Assembly (NCBI RefSeq): GCF_022539665.2
Contig: NC_081332.1
Span: 5,595,803 to 5,659,802, forward strand
DNA from: Daphnia carinata
Lineage: Eukaryota > Arthropoda > Branchiopoda > Diplostraca > Daphniidae
DNA: 64,000 nt
Reading direction: 5' to 3'
The notes under the pieces were generated by a model that searched no databases, was not told where the DNA came from, and saw only the letters and a program-made list of their open reading frames with translations. Positions 34,581 to 49,924 of the stretch are shown one piece after another. The position numbers and the translations under genes were made by a program. Position 1 is the first letter of the stretch; each line of letters starts with the position of its first letter.

Positions 34581-36162
34581 TTTTATTCTGTCAATTTCCA
34601 CCATGGGTGGACGCTTGTAAAAAATGCAATCAGAACTTCATATACATTCCTTGGTCATTACCAAGAAATGTGTTTAACAGAAGCATTTCGCCGATTTCAG
34701 TTCACCCGAATCAAATTTCGGACAACGACACGTTAAGTAAATAAATCTTATTGGTAGTCTAGCACCAGAAAAAACACTTTCAATAAACACTTAGCACGGC
34801 ACTCAGCACGAATCGATGGGGTAGTCTCTCTTTATCGATAGTAATTGTCCAATAGTGTTTGGTTGCATTCTAGAATTTGGCTATCAAATTGTGCCATGCT
34901 GTTACGACGTTTTGTCTAACTCTTCATTAAGCAAGCTAGATTCCGTCTTTAACAGGGACTTAACAGGTTTTTCTTAACACAGCCATAGAAGCTAGGCTCT
35001 CAAGTACATAACATGTTCCGCCATAATGTTTCTACCCTTAGCGAGACTTGCTGTCTGACATGTGGCGCCGCTCTTTCAGTGAAAGCTTCAACCTCTTACT
35101 GCTACCCAAAATTTGGGAATAGTCTATAAGCATTAAATGAAACGAAAAGCCCTGAGGTCGTTTTGGTGGCATTCCTCAAGTCCGTTCAACGACCCCACCC
35201 CGGAAAATCAGTACTGACCTCTTACACAATATAATACTGTCTCGTTCGCTTTAAATTGATTTTAGATATCTTAGTCGTCCTCGCAAAAAAGGATAAGTTT
35301 CATGCTTATACAATAATAACTGAGCACTGAAGCTACCATTCCGTGTTTTTCCCATGGTATGCTTGTAGTTCATCCAGTTTATTAGCATTTAAAATAAGTG
35401 AAATTTTGCAAACTTGCAAAACCGTTGCGTCGCATCAAGGAGGGATAGAGAAAAAAGAATAGGTTTACGGGCGTTTATAAAAGTCAGATTTTTTTTCAAA
35501 CATATGTATTTTAAAAAACTATACCGTTTCTAGTTTTGCGACGTGGCAAACAAAATTTTGAATAGCCCCCTAAAATTGCGATTACAGATAACCTGTTCAT
35601 GTACGTTTCGTGACCGTCATTTTCTTCACTCTCGGTTGAATGCGCAAGTAAAGTTTCCTTCTAAGATGATACAGTATTTTTTTAAATTAAGCAGTACGCA
35701 TGCTTCGCAGAAGGAATGATATTTATTACTACATTGCATGGCCTCCATGGCCTGGCTGACGTATGATATTTTTCACAAACATATCCTATTACTGTGTTGA
35801 AAGTATTCTAGCAGAGTGTTTATTGCCTACAAGGAGTAAAAATATTAATGTGTGATTTTTGTAAAAAATGAAATACGTAGGCTGCGTATTTGACGAAAAC
35901 GACCTGCTCCACTTTGCGATTTGCCTCCTGTAGGTTCGTCGCTCGCCGAAGCACCTCCTTCATCTTGCGATAAGAGATGGCGCTTATTTAATTTGCAACA
36001 TGGTGGTACTGTTAACTTGATTGTGTTTGGGCCATTGACTATTTCGCTGTTTATCAATGTTTCCTTCCGCGGGCAACGAAATTCTTTTTACAAGAATCTA
36101 TGTTAATGTGATCCAGCGTGAAAAATACTTCTTTTGTTTAAGTTTTTAAACTGCAACCAAAA
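34581..36162. other. divergent intergenic region
   Basis: Lies between the start of the minus-strand gene at 34580 and the start of the plus-strand YEATS gene at 36163, so it should hold both promoters. No coding signal is seen. A DRE-type site is at 34833-34840. Confidence 0.5.
34833..34840. promoter_or_regulatory. DRE-type motif TATCGATA
   Basis: The DREF core palindrome, about 255 bp upstream of the minus-strand start. The longer context, TTTATCGATAGT then TGTCCA, recurs upstream of strawberry notch at 51991. Confidence 0.45.
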
Positions 36163-38981
36163 ATGGCGTTTTCTGTAAGTTATGGCGCTGGATTATTATT
36201 GTTTTGTTACGAAGAATCGTGTTTTTGCTTCACGAGAAGCGGGGCAAAATGCACGTAAACTGATCTGTTATTTTCATTCTTTTGCAGTGTGTCCAGATTC
36301 AGCTGGTATTGGGTCACAGAGCAACTTTACGGACCAAGAAAACTCCTCAAGGGTTCACTCATGACTGGGAAGTTTTCATTCGTGGGCCTGAACGAACTAA
36401 TATTCAAAATTTTGTTGACAAAGTAGTGTTTTACTTACACAAGGATTTTCAGAAGCCTAAACGAGGTCAGTTGCAAATTTTGGAACAGATGAGGCATTTT
36501 ATTTAAAAGCTTAACCCTTCCAGTGGTTAAAGAGGCCAATGCTGAGGGATCTTATGTGGTTAAAGAATCAGGCTATGGATGCTTTTCACTGCCCATTGAA
36601 GTCTACTTTAAGAACAAGGATGAACCTCGGAAAGTGAAGTTTGAGTATGACTTGTTTTTACAGTCAGAAGGACCACCTATTAGTCATGTGCGCTATGAGA
36701 AAATGACTTTTAAGAATCCCTCAGAAGATTTTAGGATGAAATTAATCAAGGGTGGAGGAGTAAGTTTTCTTGTCATAAATAAAACTTACCTGATTCTTAA
36801 TATGGAACTAATGATAAGGTTGGAGTTATAAATGGTGAGACTGGAACTGTGTTGACATCTAGTGAAAAAGTTGAAGAGCCTCCTCCTGTACCTGCAACAA
36901 CAACAACCCCGGCTGGTTCCTATAGTTCGGGAGCCAAGAAACCTCCGGGAACGAACGATGCGTCAAAGAAGCACAAATCTTATAAGGTGGAAAAAATTTG
37001 TTAGTTGCATTCAACGAGATTTCTATATAACACTCCTTTAACTATCTTATAGGAACCCAAAACAGAAGCTTTCAACGATTTGTTTGGAACGCCAGCGAAA
37101 CCTGAAAAAGTAGTAGGATCGGTATCAGTCGACGCAAAGAAGTCCTCCGGCAGAGACTCTTCAACCAAAAAAGACTCCTTAACGCTAGCGAAAGAATCAA
37201 AATCAAGCAGCAGTGGTAATTCCAGTGGCAATACAGTTAAATCAGACTCTAAACGGGAGAAGGCAGACAAAGCCGAAAAAGAATCCAAGAAAGAAAATGA
37301 AAAAGTGTCTTCCAAAAGCTTAAAAGAAAAGGATTCAGAAGGAAAAGGTGACAGAAAGAATCGTAAAGAAGACAAAGTTCGAGAGGAAAAAGAAAAAAGT
37401 AAATCATCTAAAGAAAAAAGCAAGAAAACAGATAAGGAACGTAAAGAAAAAACGAAAGACCGCGATAAGGAAAGCAAAGATAGCAAAGACAAGAAAGATG
37501 TCAAAGATACTAAGGATGGTAAAGATCCAAAGGAAACGAAAGAAGCTAAAGAGGTGAAAGAGAACAAAGATTCCCGCTCCACGAGCGGTACCAAACTCCA
37601 ACAGAAAAACGAAGTCAAAGCTAAAGAAATCAAAGAAGATCCTGATGTGATGAGAAAGATGTTTAGAGATGAACCAGAAGTTAAACACAAAGTATCAAAG
37701 GATGACGCTGAGGGAAAAAAATCAAGCAGAGAAGAGAAAGAGAAGTCCAAATTAGTGAAATCGGAGCCTAGCAAATTCAAGTTAGACAAGATGAACGACT
37801 TGTTTAAGGACACAAGCAAATCAGAAAAAGAAAAAAAAAGTGAAAAATACAAGGACAAAAAAGAATCAATAAAAATTAAGATGGAACGTCCCTCCTCTGC
37901 GGCATCAGTCACTGCCACGACTCAACTTCCCGTGGTTTCAAAGGGTGAAAAATCTGCCACTAAACCAGAAAAGCGGGAGACGAAGAACAATCTCGAATCG
38001 GGTAAGGTTCCGCGTCCTGATAAAAAGAAAACTGCTGCATCGATAGTGCCAACCCCGTCGCCGATACCAGAAGAAGTTTCCTCCAAGAAAATACCGTCAC
38101 GATCGAAAGCTTCAGAGAAAAAATCAAAAGAGAATGGAGCGGCAGAAAAGAAAGTTAATGAGCGAAGTCGCGACAAAGTAGAAGTGAAACAAGAAGTAGT
38201 TAAAAGAAAACAGCCAGAAATAGAAACAAAAAAGGAAACATTATCGGCCCCGGTAGTACAACGCGTGGAAGAAAAGGTCAAAGATGTCGAGCTGGTTCGC
38301 AAGGCGGAGAAACCAGTTAAACGGAAGAGAGTATCGTCAACCTCATCCGCATCTTCATCCGCTTCCTCCTCGTCGTCATCTTCCTCGTCTTCGTCCTCCT
38401 CGTCATCGTCATCGTCTTCATCGTCCTCTTCTTTATCAGATGTCTCCAAGCGTATCCAGCCTAGTACAACTTCTACTGCCCCTTCAAAAGTCGATTTGCG
38501 CCCGGTAGAACAGGAAGCTGTTCTGAAGAAGGACAAACCCATTGCGTGCGAAGAAGACTTGGGAAATAGAGCGAATAATGTCAATTCGGCTCCTCGTCCC
38601 AAGACGACAGACGATCGGAAAAAGGAAGTTAAATTAGAAAAAAGAACTATCACGCCGCCCATAAAGCGAAAGCGGAGTTCGAGTCCTGATGCAGATTCGA
38701 ATCCTGTTCCGGTGACAGTAGATAATGGATGTAGTGATGGTACAGACAGTAAGAAGGTAAAAGTTGAACTTCCAGACCTTTCATTATTTACGCCAGAGTA
38801 CCTTTCCCAGCTAATCGAGTTGCAACAAAAAATTGGAAGTCTCAATGACAAGGAGATTCAGCGCATCGTTGACGTGGTTAAATCGAGTGGTGCCTACCAA
38901 ATATCTAACACAAGTTTCGACTTCGACCTTTGCGCACTGGATTCCGGAACAATCCGGCGAATACAACAGTGTTTGACCTGA
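36163..38981 (+). CDS. ear: ENL/AF9-type YEATS protein (super elongation complex)
   Basis: ENL/AF9 proteins read acylated histone lysines through a YEATS domain and recruit P-TEFb, AF4 and DOT1L through a C-terminal AHD. Five exons join in phase: 36163-36174, 36288-36465, 36524-36759, 36819-36986 and 37053-38981, giving 840 residues. The YEATS domain spans about residues 1-140 ([41 protein letters not shown]). Residues 200-400 are a Lys/Glu/Ser-rich linker. A serine tract of over 20 residues lies near 430, coded by mixed TCN codons. The AHD is at the end ([19 protein letters not shown] to the stop). Position 57, serine in AF9 (Ser58), is aspartate here. An AATAAA lies at 39124-39129. The symbol is that of the Drosophila homologue. 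Confidence 0.93.
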
Positions 38982-39481
38982 CCATTCCTCAGTAATCTAT
39001 CCTTCATACCTCTTCCTCATAATTGACTGTTGTTCATTGGCCTTGAAATTTTTGTAATATACTCGTCAAAATTCACTGTCATGCAAATCCGGATTTCAGC
39101 AATCGTTTAACGTAATGTTCGAAAATAAAAGGGCTTTTCGCAATAGTCCCAGAATACAATGGTTTTCGGCCCCTTTGTTCGATGTTTCGCGAGTCAGAAA
39201 TTTCGGATAATATCCCCAGTTTTTAACCATTCGTTCCAGCAGTTTCTACGTGCATCAAGCTTCAACATTTGTCATTCTCGACAATTGCAAACCTGAAAAA
39301 ACTTGCTACAAAAAAGAATTTTTCCAGAGCCCATGTATTTTCTCGATATCAATCGTATTTGCACAAGAATGTTTAGAATGCAATTTAAACCCAGAAACCC
39401 AATAACGCGTAAACTGATGCTCAAATCAAATCTCAGTTTAGTGAGAATACGGCAGGGCCCTGGGAACGCATCACCTTTACT
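38982..39481. other. convergent 3' region of the YEATS gene and eEF2
   Basis: Both flanking genes end here. A plus-strand AATAAA at 39124-39129 suits the YEATS gene. Nothing else is seen. Confidence 0.6.
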
Positions 39482-43181
<3,700 letters not shown>

Positions 43182-43540
43182 TTTCGATGATTTTGGATAA
43201 ACTGCTGGCGAAGTTCAACAAAAAGACGGCACAGCAAAACTGACCGTCGAAAAAGAGAAAGACAGGCACGGTAGCGACCTCTGAAGTAGACACTTAGAAA
43301 CTCCCCCCTTTATTGAAAACCACGTCTACATGTTGTCGGCAAAATAATTAATAAAATATTTTTATTATTATTCCAACGAAATTCATAAACAAACTATTTG
43401 TGGCAAAAAAATTCATAATTGAATTTTTAATATAGTTTTATTGATAAATTTAAATTATGATATTGTTAGAGCCGAGGTCTGCCAACGGTGTTCACTTTCT
43501 GTTCGTCTCTTTTTGCACTTCGTCCATTACAGTTAAAACC
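43182..43540. promoter_or_regulatory. bidirectional promoter, eEF2 / RpS15
   Basis: The 359 bp between the two start codons serve two genes of the translation machinery. Pyrimidine tracts typical of TOP mRNAs lie near each start: on the minus strand in 43249-43265 and on the plus strand CTCTTTTTGC at 43506-43515. The centre is AT-rich, with no TATA box in a clear position. Confidence 0.75.
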
Positions 43541-44329
<789 letters not shown>

Positions 44330-44385
44330 ATTGCAGTTGCTATGTCACTAAGGTCAATAAACATCCTTCTTGGCCTGAAATTTTA

Positions 44386-46160
44386 TTATTTTTGATACAT
44401 TCCAAGAGCTGGATGAGCAAGAGAAGCAATTTTCTTAAGTTGTGGTTGATTTAAGGGTTTCTTGGTGGGTGCTTTCTGTTTCCTTTGTTTAGGGTTTGTC
44501 GAATCAGCAGAGTGGTAGGGCATTTGCTGTAGTAAAAATTACAATTAGCTCATCCTAGTGTTAAATCAGCAGATTATTACCCTTTTCCATTCGTTCATCA
44601 GGTGACTGATTAAGTTTGATTTAGGGCCAAAGCCATATCTATCAATCAATTCGCAATTTTGTGTTACAGCTTCAAAGTCCTTCGAGATTAGCTCCGACGT
44701 CTTCGAATTGGTGGTTGGCAACAGCAATTCGCTACAAGCCATCGGTTGCATTAAAATCCGGCGATTGCTGCCTAAATATCTGATTTAATCTAACGAAATA
44801 CAAAAACAGTAGCGAAAGATTTACAAGGAATAAGAACGTAGTTGGACAATGTGTTGTGTTCTGTTGCCATCAAAATAGTTCCGTTGTTTCTTCATAAGAA
44901 AAGGATAATTAATAGCTTGAAAAAATTGCATCCTATGTATATAGTACTGTGCTAATTTGCTTAGAGCTTCCCATCGATGATAGTTTGGAGTGTCTACATC
45001 ACTACAAGACAGCAGAAGACATTGACCCTGTGTGCGAATTTGCCACATATCCAGTAAGTAAGCATATGAAATGATGGTTAAATTCTGGGGTATCTGTGTC
45101 TGCTCTGTATTAGAAGGGAGTAAAGCAATCGCGTAAAATTATAGTAGCGTATTGGTAATATTTGAACAACCTCTTCGGGAACTACGAAAATCAATCAACA
45201 AGTCAACTTTTGCGATGATACTGAGATCGCTATTTGGAAAACTTATCGTTAGATTAGAAGATCTCGTTTTAGCCTTGAAGCAAAATATTTTAGTTTTGTT
45301 TACAGTGTTCTGAATATGAATACCTACTTTACAAATTGCTTGAAAGCTAATATCAAGACCTTTAGTTGGTAGCGAAAAAATCCGAATTTTATCCTTAAAC
45401 ATAACATCTTTCAATGAGTTGTCGCTGGTAATCTCTATGATCTGTACAGTAAGTCATATGGCAGAAAGCCAAATAAAATGATCCATTATGAGGCTTGAGA
45501 TAAAATTACCTGAATCTGGTTGCTTGTCGCATCTTCGTTCGAACAAAAAAAATCCGCAACTTCACGTTCGACATTTCCTCCCCATTTTACAGTTATTATG
45601 GTCACCAATAATTTTTTTTGTTTTGTTCCTTTCACCTCCTGACAAAATGTGTCAGAATATCAATAAAATGACACTTAAAATCTGAATACTTGCTTTAAAC
45701 TGTTCCATAGCACTTTGCAGAGCAAAAGTAATGTTGCTCAGTAACTTTTGCTTCTTTTCCGCCAAATTTGCTCCAAACACAGCATTCTATAAATAGACAA
45801 ATTCATAAATCTACCTTCCTAAAGATTTGAATCAGCACCGTACATTGTTGCAAATGATTTTGGAAAGATCATCAAAAGCTTTGTTGAATACAAAAAGAGA
45901 CATGTGCTTCATGTCTTGCAAGAACAAAACATCTGTGTACATATTTTCTCCTACAGTGGAGATACCAAAATGCGCCCATGAACTTGCTCGACCCAAGATG
46001 GCAGTTTCCTTAAGAACCTACAAAAATGCCAATGGAAATAACACATACAGTAGTCGTAATCGAACTCGAGTTCCTTTCATTTTCGAATCACTTGACAAAT
46101 GGTGATGAGGCGGCAATCTTTGGGCAGAAAATGGCGATGATCTACAATGAAGAACCGCAT
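44386..46160 (-). CDS. probable M1AP (meiosis 1-associated protein) homologue
   Basis: Six 5' exons join in phase: 46092-46160, 45844-46017, 45694-45786, 45510-45638, 45328-45441 and one starting at 45273. The third intron uses a GC donor (AAA|GCAAGT). The later exons are less certain; one reads NYHRWEALSKLAQ, then, across a 58-base intron, NNGTILMATEHNTLSNYVLI, and another MACSELLLPTTNSK to HLMNEWKR, with the final exon ending HPALGMYQK. From memory, human M1AP has matching stretches in the same order (MSLF, LQQFK, a LELMLP-like block, a C-terminal EW). Human M1AP acts in meiotic crossover formation with TEX11 and SHOC1. The identification is tentative and the exact 3' exons and N-terminus need transcript data. 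Confidence 0.5.
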
Positions 46161-46455
46161 TTTTTGTCAAGAATAAATCTTCCAGAATACAAAAAATGAA
46201 AAGCCAATCGTATTGCACAGAGAAATCCTCGGTTATTTACGAAAATTTAAACAAAACGAGCGCCTCAGTGTGAGTCACGTTGCCAGATGAAACGGTTCGG
46301 GCACTGAAGCAGATGGCGTTGAACGAAACTTCGTCTGCTTCCAGAGCGTTTCTCTATGTAACATTGTTTCAGAAAGCTTGACTTGGACCTTTTGTAATTT
46401 CATTTGACAGTTTGTTCCGTTTATTATAAATCAGCATAAGTTACTTACGTCAATC
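46161..46455. promoter_or_regulatory. bidirectional promoter, M1AP-like / NCBP3
   Basis: The 295 bp between two divergent start codons. Contains TGAGTCACGTTGCC near 46271. No TATA box is placed convincingly for either gene. Confidence 0.45.
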
Positions 46456-48208
46456 ATGGAAACTGAAAATATTGACATGATGGAGGATGGAGAAGTTGAT
46501 GAAGCCACAGAGGTGGGTCTTTCCTAGTACTTCACTGTGAATAGTTTTTTGGCTAGCTAAAGTTTTTTTGGTATAAATGTACAAACTCTCTTTTGTTTTT
46601 GTTTAGGCGAGCTCAAAGCGCGAAAGAAAAGTTTCAGAAAGCATGAGAAATTCGTTTTCTTCATTAGATGAAGAGAAACTAAAGAAAAGAGCTGAAAGAT
46701 TTGGAATTGACGCTGACTCTACAAAGGTGGCACCAGTTACAAAAGATCAAATGAGAGATTTATATGAAAGGTAGGCTGAAATTATAAATGACATATCAAA
46801 CTGAACAAATTAATATAGGTTTTTCCAATAGCTTGGAAATACCTGCAGAAGAAATAAAAATTGTTTTGGAATCTGATACAAGTGAGCCTGTTACCCATGT
46901 TTCAAATCACCGATTTGAAGCAATTCATTTGAGAGGCACAGAAGAAATGAACACCCAAAATGTCTTTGATTATTTCAAGGGATATGCACCTGCTTCCATA
47001 GAGTGGATTAATGATTATTCTTGTAAATCATTGGTCTAATAAGCATTTTTATATGCCTCATTCATTTTTACATTTTCCACAGGTAATGTGGTATGGCTAG
47101 AGCCCTGGCAAGCTGCTAGAGCAATTCTTGAACGCTCGAGCCGTAGTGTCATCGTTCAACCCACGAAAACCAATGTAGAAGGAGAAACTATGGACCATGA
47201 GCAGGCCGTCGGTGAACCTGAAGCAGCAGTTCCCATTCCAACTCCACCTGGAATTTGGCGATTAGGTTTCGAATGCCAGCATGCCAAAGCTTTAGTTATG
47301 CGCTTCGCCACAAGAGCAGATCGCAAGATTAAAGGAGCTGAACGATTAAGCCATTATTACCGTAACCATGGCAATCCCAACTACGGTGGAATGGCTGGTC
47401 TCATCAGTTCCTCTCGCAAACGTCGCTTCCATGGTAAACCTGACCCTACCGAACAGGTTGATTCAAAAAATCCTTGGGGATCTCTTGCTGAAGAATGGGG
47501 AGCTAGTGAACCTGCTGAAACATGGGAAACAAATGAGCCAGCTACAGTATGGGGAGTAAACGAACCAGCAGCAAATTGGGAGCGAAGAATTGAAGGTATA
47601 TCCGACCTCCAAAAAAAGGAAAATTAACTACTTGTTTACAAGCCTGCCGCATTGTCTTCTTTTCTACAGGAAAACGCGTAATTGGAACTGGATTGCCTTC
47701 AGCACTAGTGCGGCGATTGGGACACCAACCACCCCGTCCATCCCCATCGAGATCAAGAGACACAGAATCCGATGCTTCTGATGGCTGGGCAACAACTGAC
47801 AGCGAATCAGGCTCACGTAGTAGCCAGAGTTCTAATCAAGAGGCTGGGCGTAGCAAAAAGAAACGCATACGAATGCGAATGTATGCGGACGACGAGGAAG
47901 AAAGAAATCGAAAAAAGATTTTGAATTCACGGCTGGTGGACACCAGCGAAGAAAAAAACGGCCAATCGAGTAAAGTTCGAACTTCTAGACCAGTACATAC
48001 AAGGCTGGGACCAAACGTCGATATTTCGCCATCGATCGTTTCTAAACGTACTGATCTGCGTTCCAGACTTGGGTCTTCTGCCTCTACAGCGCTAGTTGAT
48101 TCAGTCGTCCTTCATGGGACGCTTGTACCAGCTGGTGAAGCCCAATTACTCGAAAATGCCAAAATGGATTTGAGAAGCAAATTACAAAGTCGATTGGGAA
48201 CGAAATGA
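46456..48208 (+). CDS. NCBP3: NCBP3, nuclear cap-binding subunit 3
   Basis: NCBP3 (formerly C17orf85/ELG) binds the mRNA cap with NCBP1 and links to the exon-junction and TREX complexes in nuclear mRNA export. Five exons join in phase: 46456-46512, 46607-46770, 46832-47022, 47083-47595 and 47670-48208, giving 487 residues. Residues about 95-160 hold the RRM-like cap-binding region (HLRGTEEMNTQNVFDYFKGY, IEWINDYSCNVVWL). Further marks are GFECQHAKALVMRFATRADRK, YYRNHGNPNYGG and the C-terminal RLGPN/DLRSRL and LRSKLQSRL repeats. The N-terminus is acidic. The first ATG in exon 1 is used, and in-frame stops lie upstream. Confidence 0.93.
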
Positions 48209-48421
48209 AGTGATCAGCACAGTTTATAATTGTGTCACACTCGTTATATCCAATTTTTACACCTCTTGCCCCATTTTCTGCTATCGTCGATTTTCATGAA
48301 TTAAATGGTATATTCGGAATTTATTGGAAGCAATATAACATGAGTAAAGTGGAATTAAAGGAATGAAAAAAAGAGCTACAACTTCAGTTGTGTATAATGA
48401 ATAAACCTTTCATTCTCTTTT
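48209..48421. other. convergent 3' region, NCBP3 / GLOD4
   Basis: Only 213 bp separate the two stop codons. AT-rich. No other element seen. Confidence 0.6.
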
Positions 48422-49743
48422 TTAGGCTTCTGCTTTGCTTCTACCTTTTTTTGAAAACCATTCATCAGATTGGTCAGCCGCCAACGCCTGGCTTAAAAGG
48501 CGATCAGCTTCAGGGTCCATTCGAGACAACTCCCTGAAACCTTCATCTCCAACAAAACAAATTTCATGTCCATCCTAAAATAAAAAAAAAATGAAACCCT
48601 AGTTCATTTAACCTATCCAAAGTTGGGAATTAACCGGGTCAGCCAAGATGACGACTTGAACAGTTGCTTTCCCTGGAGTGTCTAAGCTAACAAACGGAGT
48701 TAAAATTGTTCCACCAACCGCTTTAACTTCAGACTCAATTAATTTTAGTTGAGTCGACGGGCACGAAAATGCGATCCGACCAAAGGCTTTTGCGTGGTCA
48801 ACCTTCTGTCCTGTAAGTTATAGCAAAAACTGAAAGTATTTGAATGATAAGTAAAACAAAATAATAATAACTTACCAATAAATTGTAGTTCAAGTTTGGC
48901 TTGATCATCAGCATAACCTAAAAGTGCCTGTTTTTCACTCTGGCTGTACACTTTAAGCCCAAGCAGTTCAGACCAATATTTGAGAGAATGATCCTTGTTT
49001 GAACTTGCTAAAGCCACTTTTTGCACAGGATCTATGTACAAGTGTACAAAATATAGTAATATGTGCAACACCATGCTTCCAAACATTAACGACGTGCACA
49101 GAATTCTTAGTATACCAGCATCTGTAGGTTGCAGTTCATCTTGTATGTAGAATTTGTAGCCACCTGGAGCTTCCACAAAAGGAGAACTATCTCGATCATG
49201 GATAGGCCAATTCTGACTTTCTGCATTTAGTAAGACTTGGCTTGATTTAATGTTGAGTCCTATGAAGTCATTACCCAACTTGTAGGAGGAAAGTCCATAG
49301 TTGTAGGTCCTGAAAAAAATAACGGTTAGAATTACTTTTGTCAGCTTTTACTATGTATTAAAATGTATTTAATATATATACACTTACAATTCACAAACAA
49401 AATGGTTGTCCTCTGGTCCATAACCCACCATAGTCTTGCTCCATTTACCATCATATGGTCTAGATTTAAATCCAAAAAAGGAACTAAATAAAATGTATAG
49501 GTTTAGAAGCTAATACCAAAACGAAATACCCATTGCAGGTTGCTTTACAGCCTTCTTCAAATTCCTCATGTCTTAATATCTAGGAAGTACGAAAGTAGAA
49601 CTGTATTTAGCACATATATAAGAGTGATGTGATTTGTAATTGATCAGGCTCACCTTCATGCCTAATACATCTTTGAAAAATTTTATGGTTGCAGGGCGAT
49701 CGCCCACTTTGAATACGAAATGAAGTGCTCGCCTTCCGGACAT
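48422..49743 (-). CDS. GLOD4: GLOD4, glyoxalase-domain protein 4
   Basis: GLOD4 is a vicinal-oxygen-chelate fold protein, mitochondrial in mammals, with uncertain activity. Seven exons join in phase: 49654-49743, 49530-49579, 49388-49459, 49116-49309, 48876-49031, 48635-48810 and 48422-48574, giving 296 residues, matching the family. Two VOC modules are seen: residues 1-125 ([55 protein letters not shown]) and 130-270 ([37 protein letters not shown]). In exon 3 two acceptors are possible; the one at 49459 restores the conserved NGPYDGKWS, while the earlier one would insert eight residues. The start is the first ATG. The gene shares a 181-bp promoter with MRM3. Confidence 0.95.
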
Positions 49744-49924
49744 TACCTGTACGTCTTAATCGCGTATTGATTTTTTATTTGCGGGTCGCTTCCCACGAAA
49801 CTCTAGATAAGCTTCGATATCGAACTTGGATCGATGACGAATTATTTTTTCGATCGATCAACGTTTGAAATGGCTGCTTGAATTATTTATAGCGTTGTCA
49901 TGGCAACATAAACAAGGTGTTACA
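49744..49924. promoter_or_regulatory. bidirectional promoter, GLOD4 / MRM3, with X-box-like site
   Basis: 181 bp between divergent start codons. GTTGTCATGGCAAC at 49894-49907 is a near-perfect RFX X-box palindrome with one mismatch to GTTGCCATGGCAAC. Several CGAT palindromic clusters (GATATCGA, TCGATCGATCA) lie in the middle. No TATA box. Confidence 0.7.

Noticed and set aside
37001-38851. Long minus-strand ORFs (305 and 309 codons) inside the YEATS gene
   Set aside because: They are antisense shadows of the Lys/Ser/Glu-rich linker, whose codon bias leaves the reverse strand open; the translations are Ser/Phe/Leu or Glu/Asp runs.
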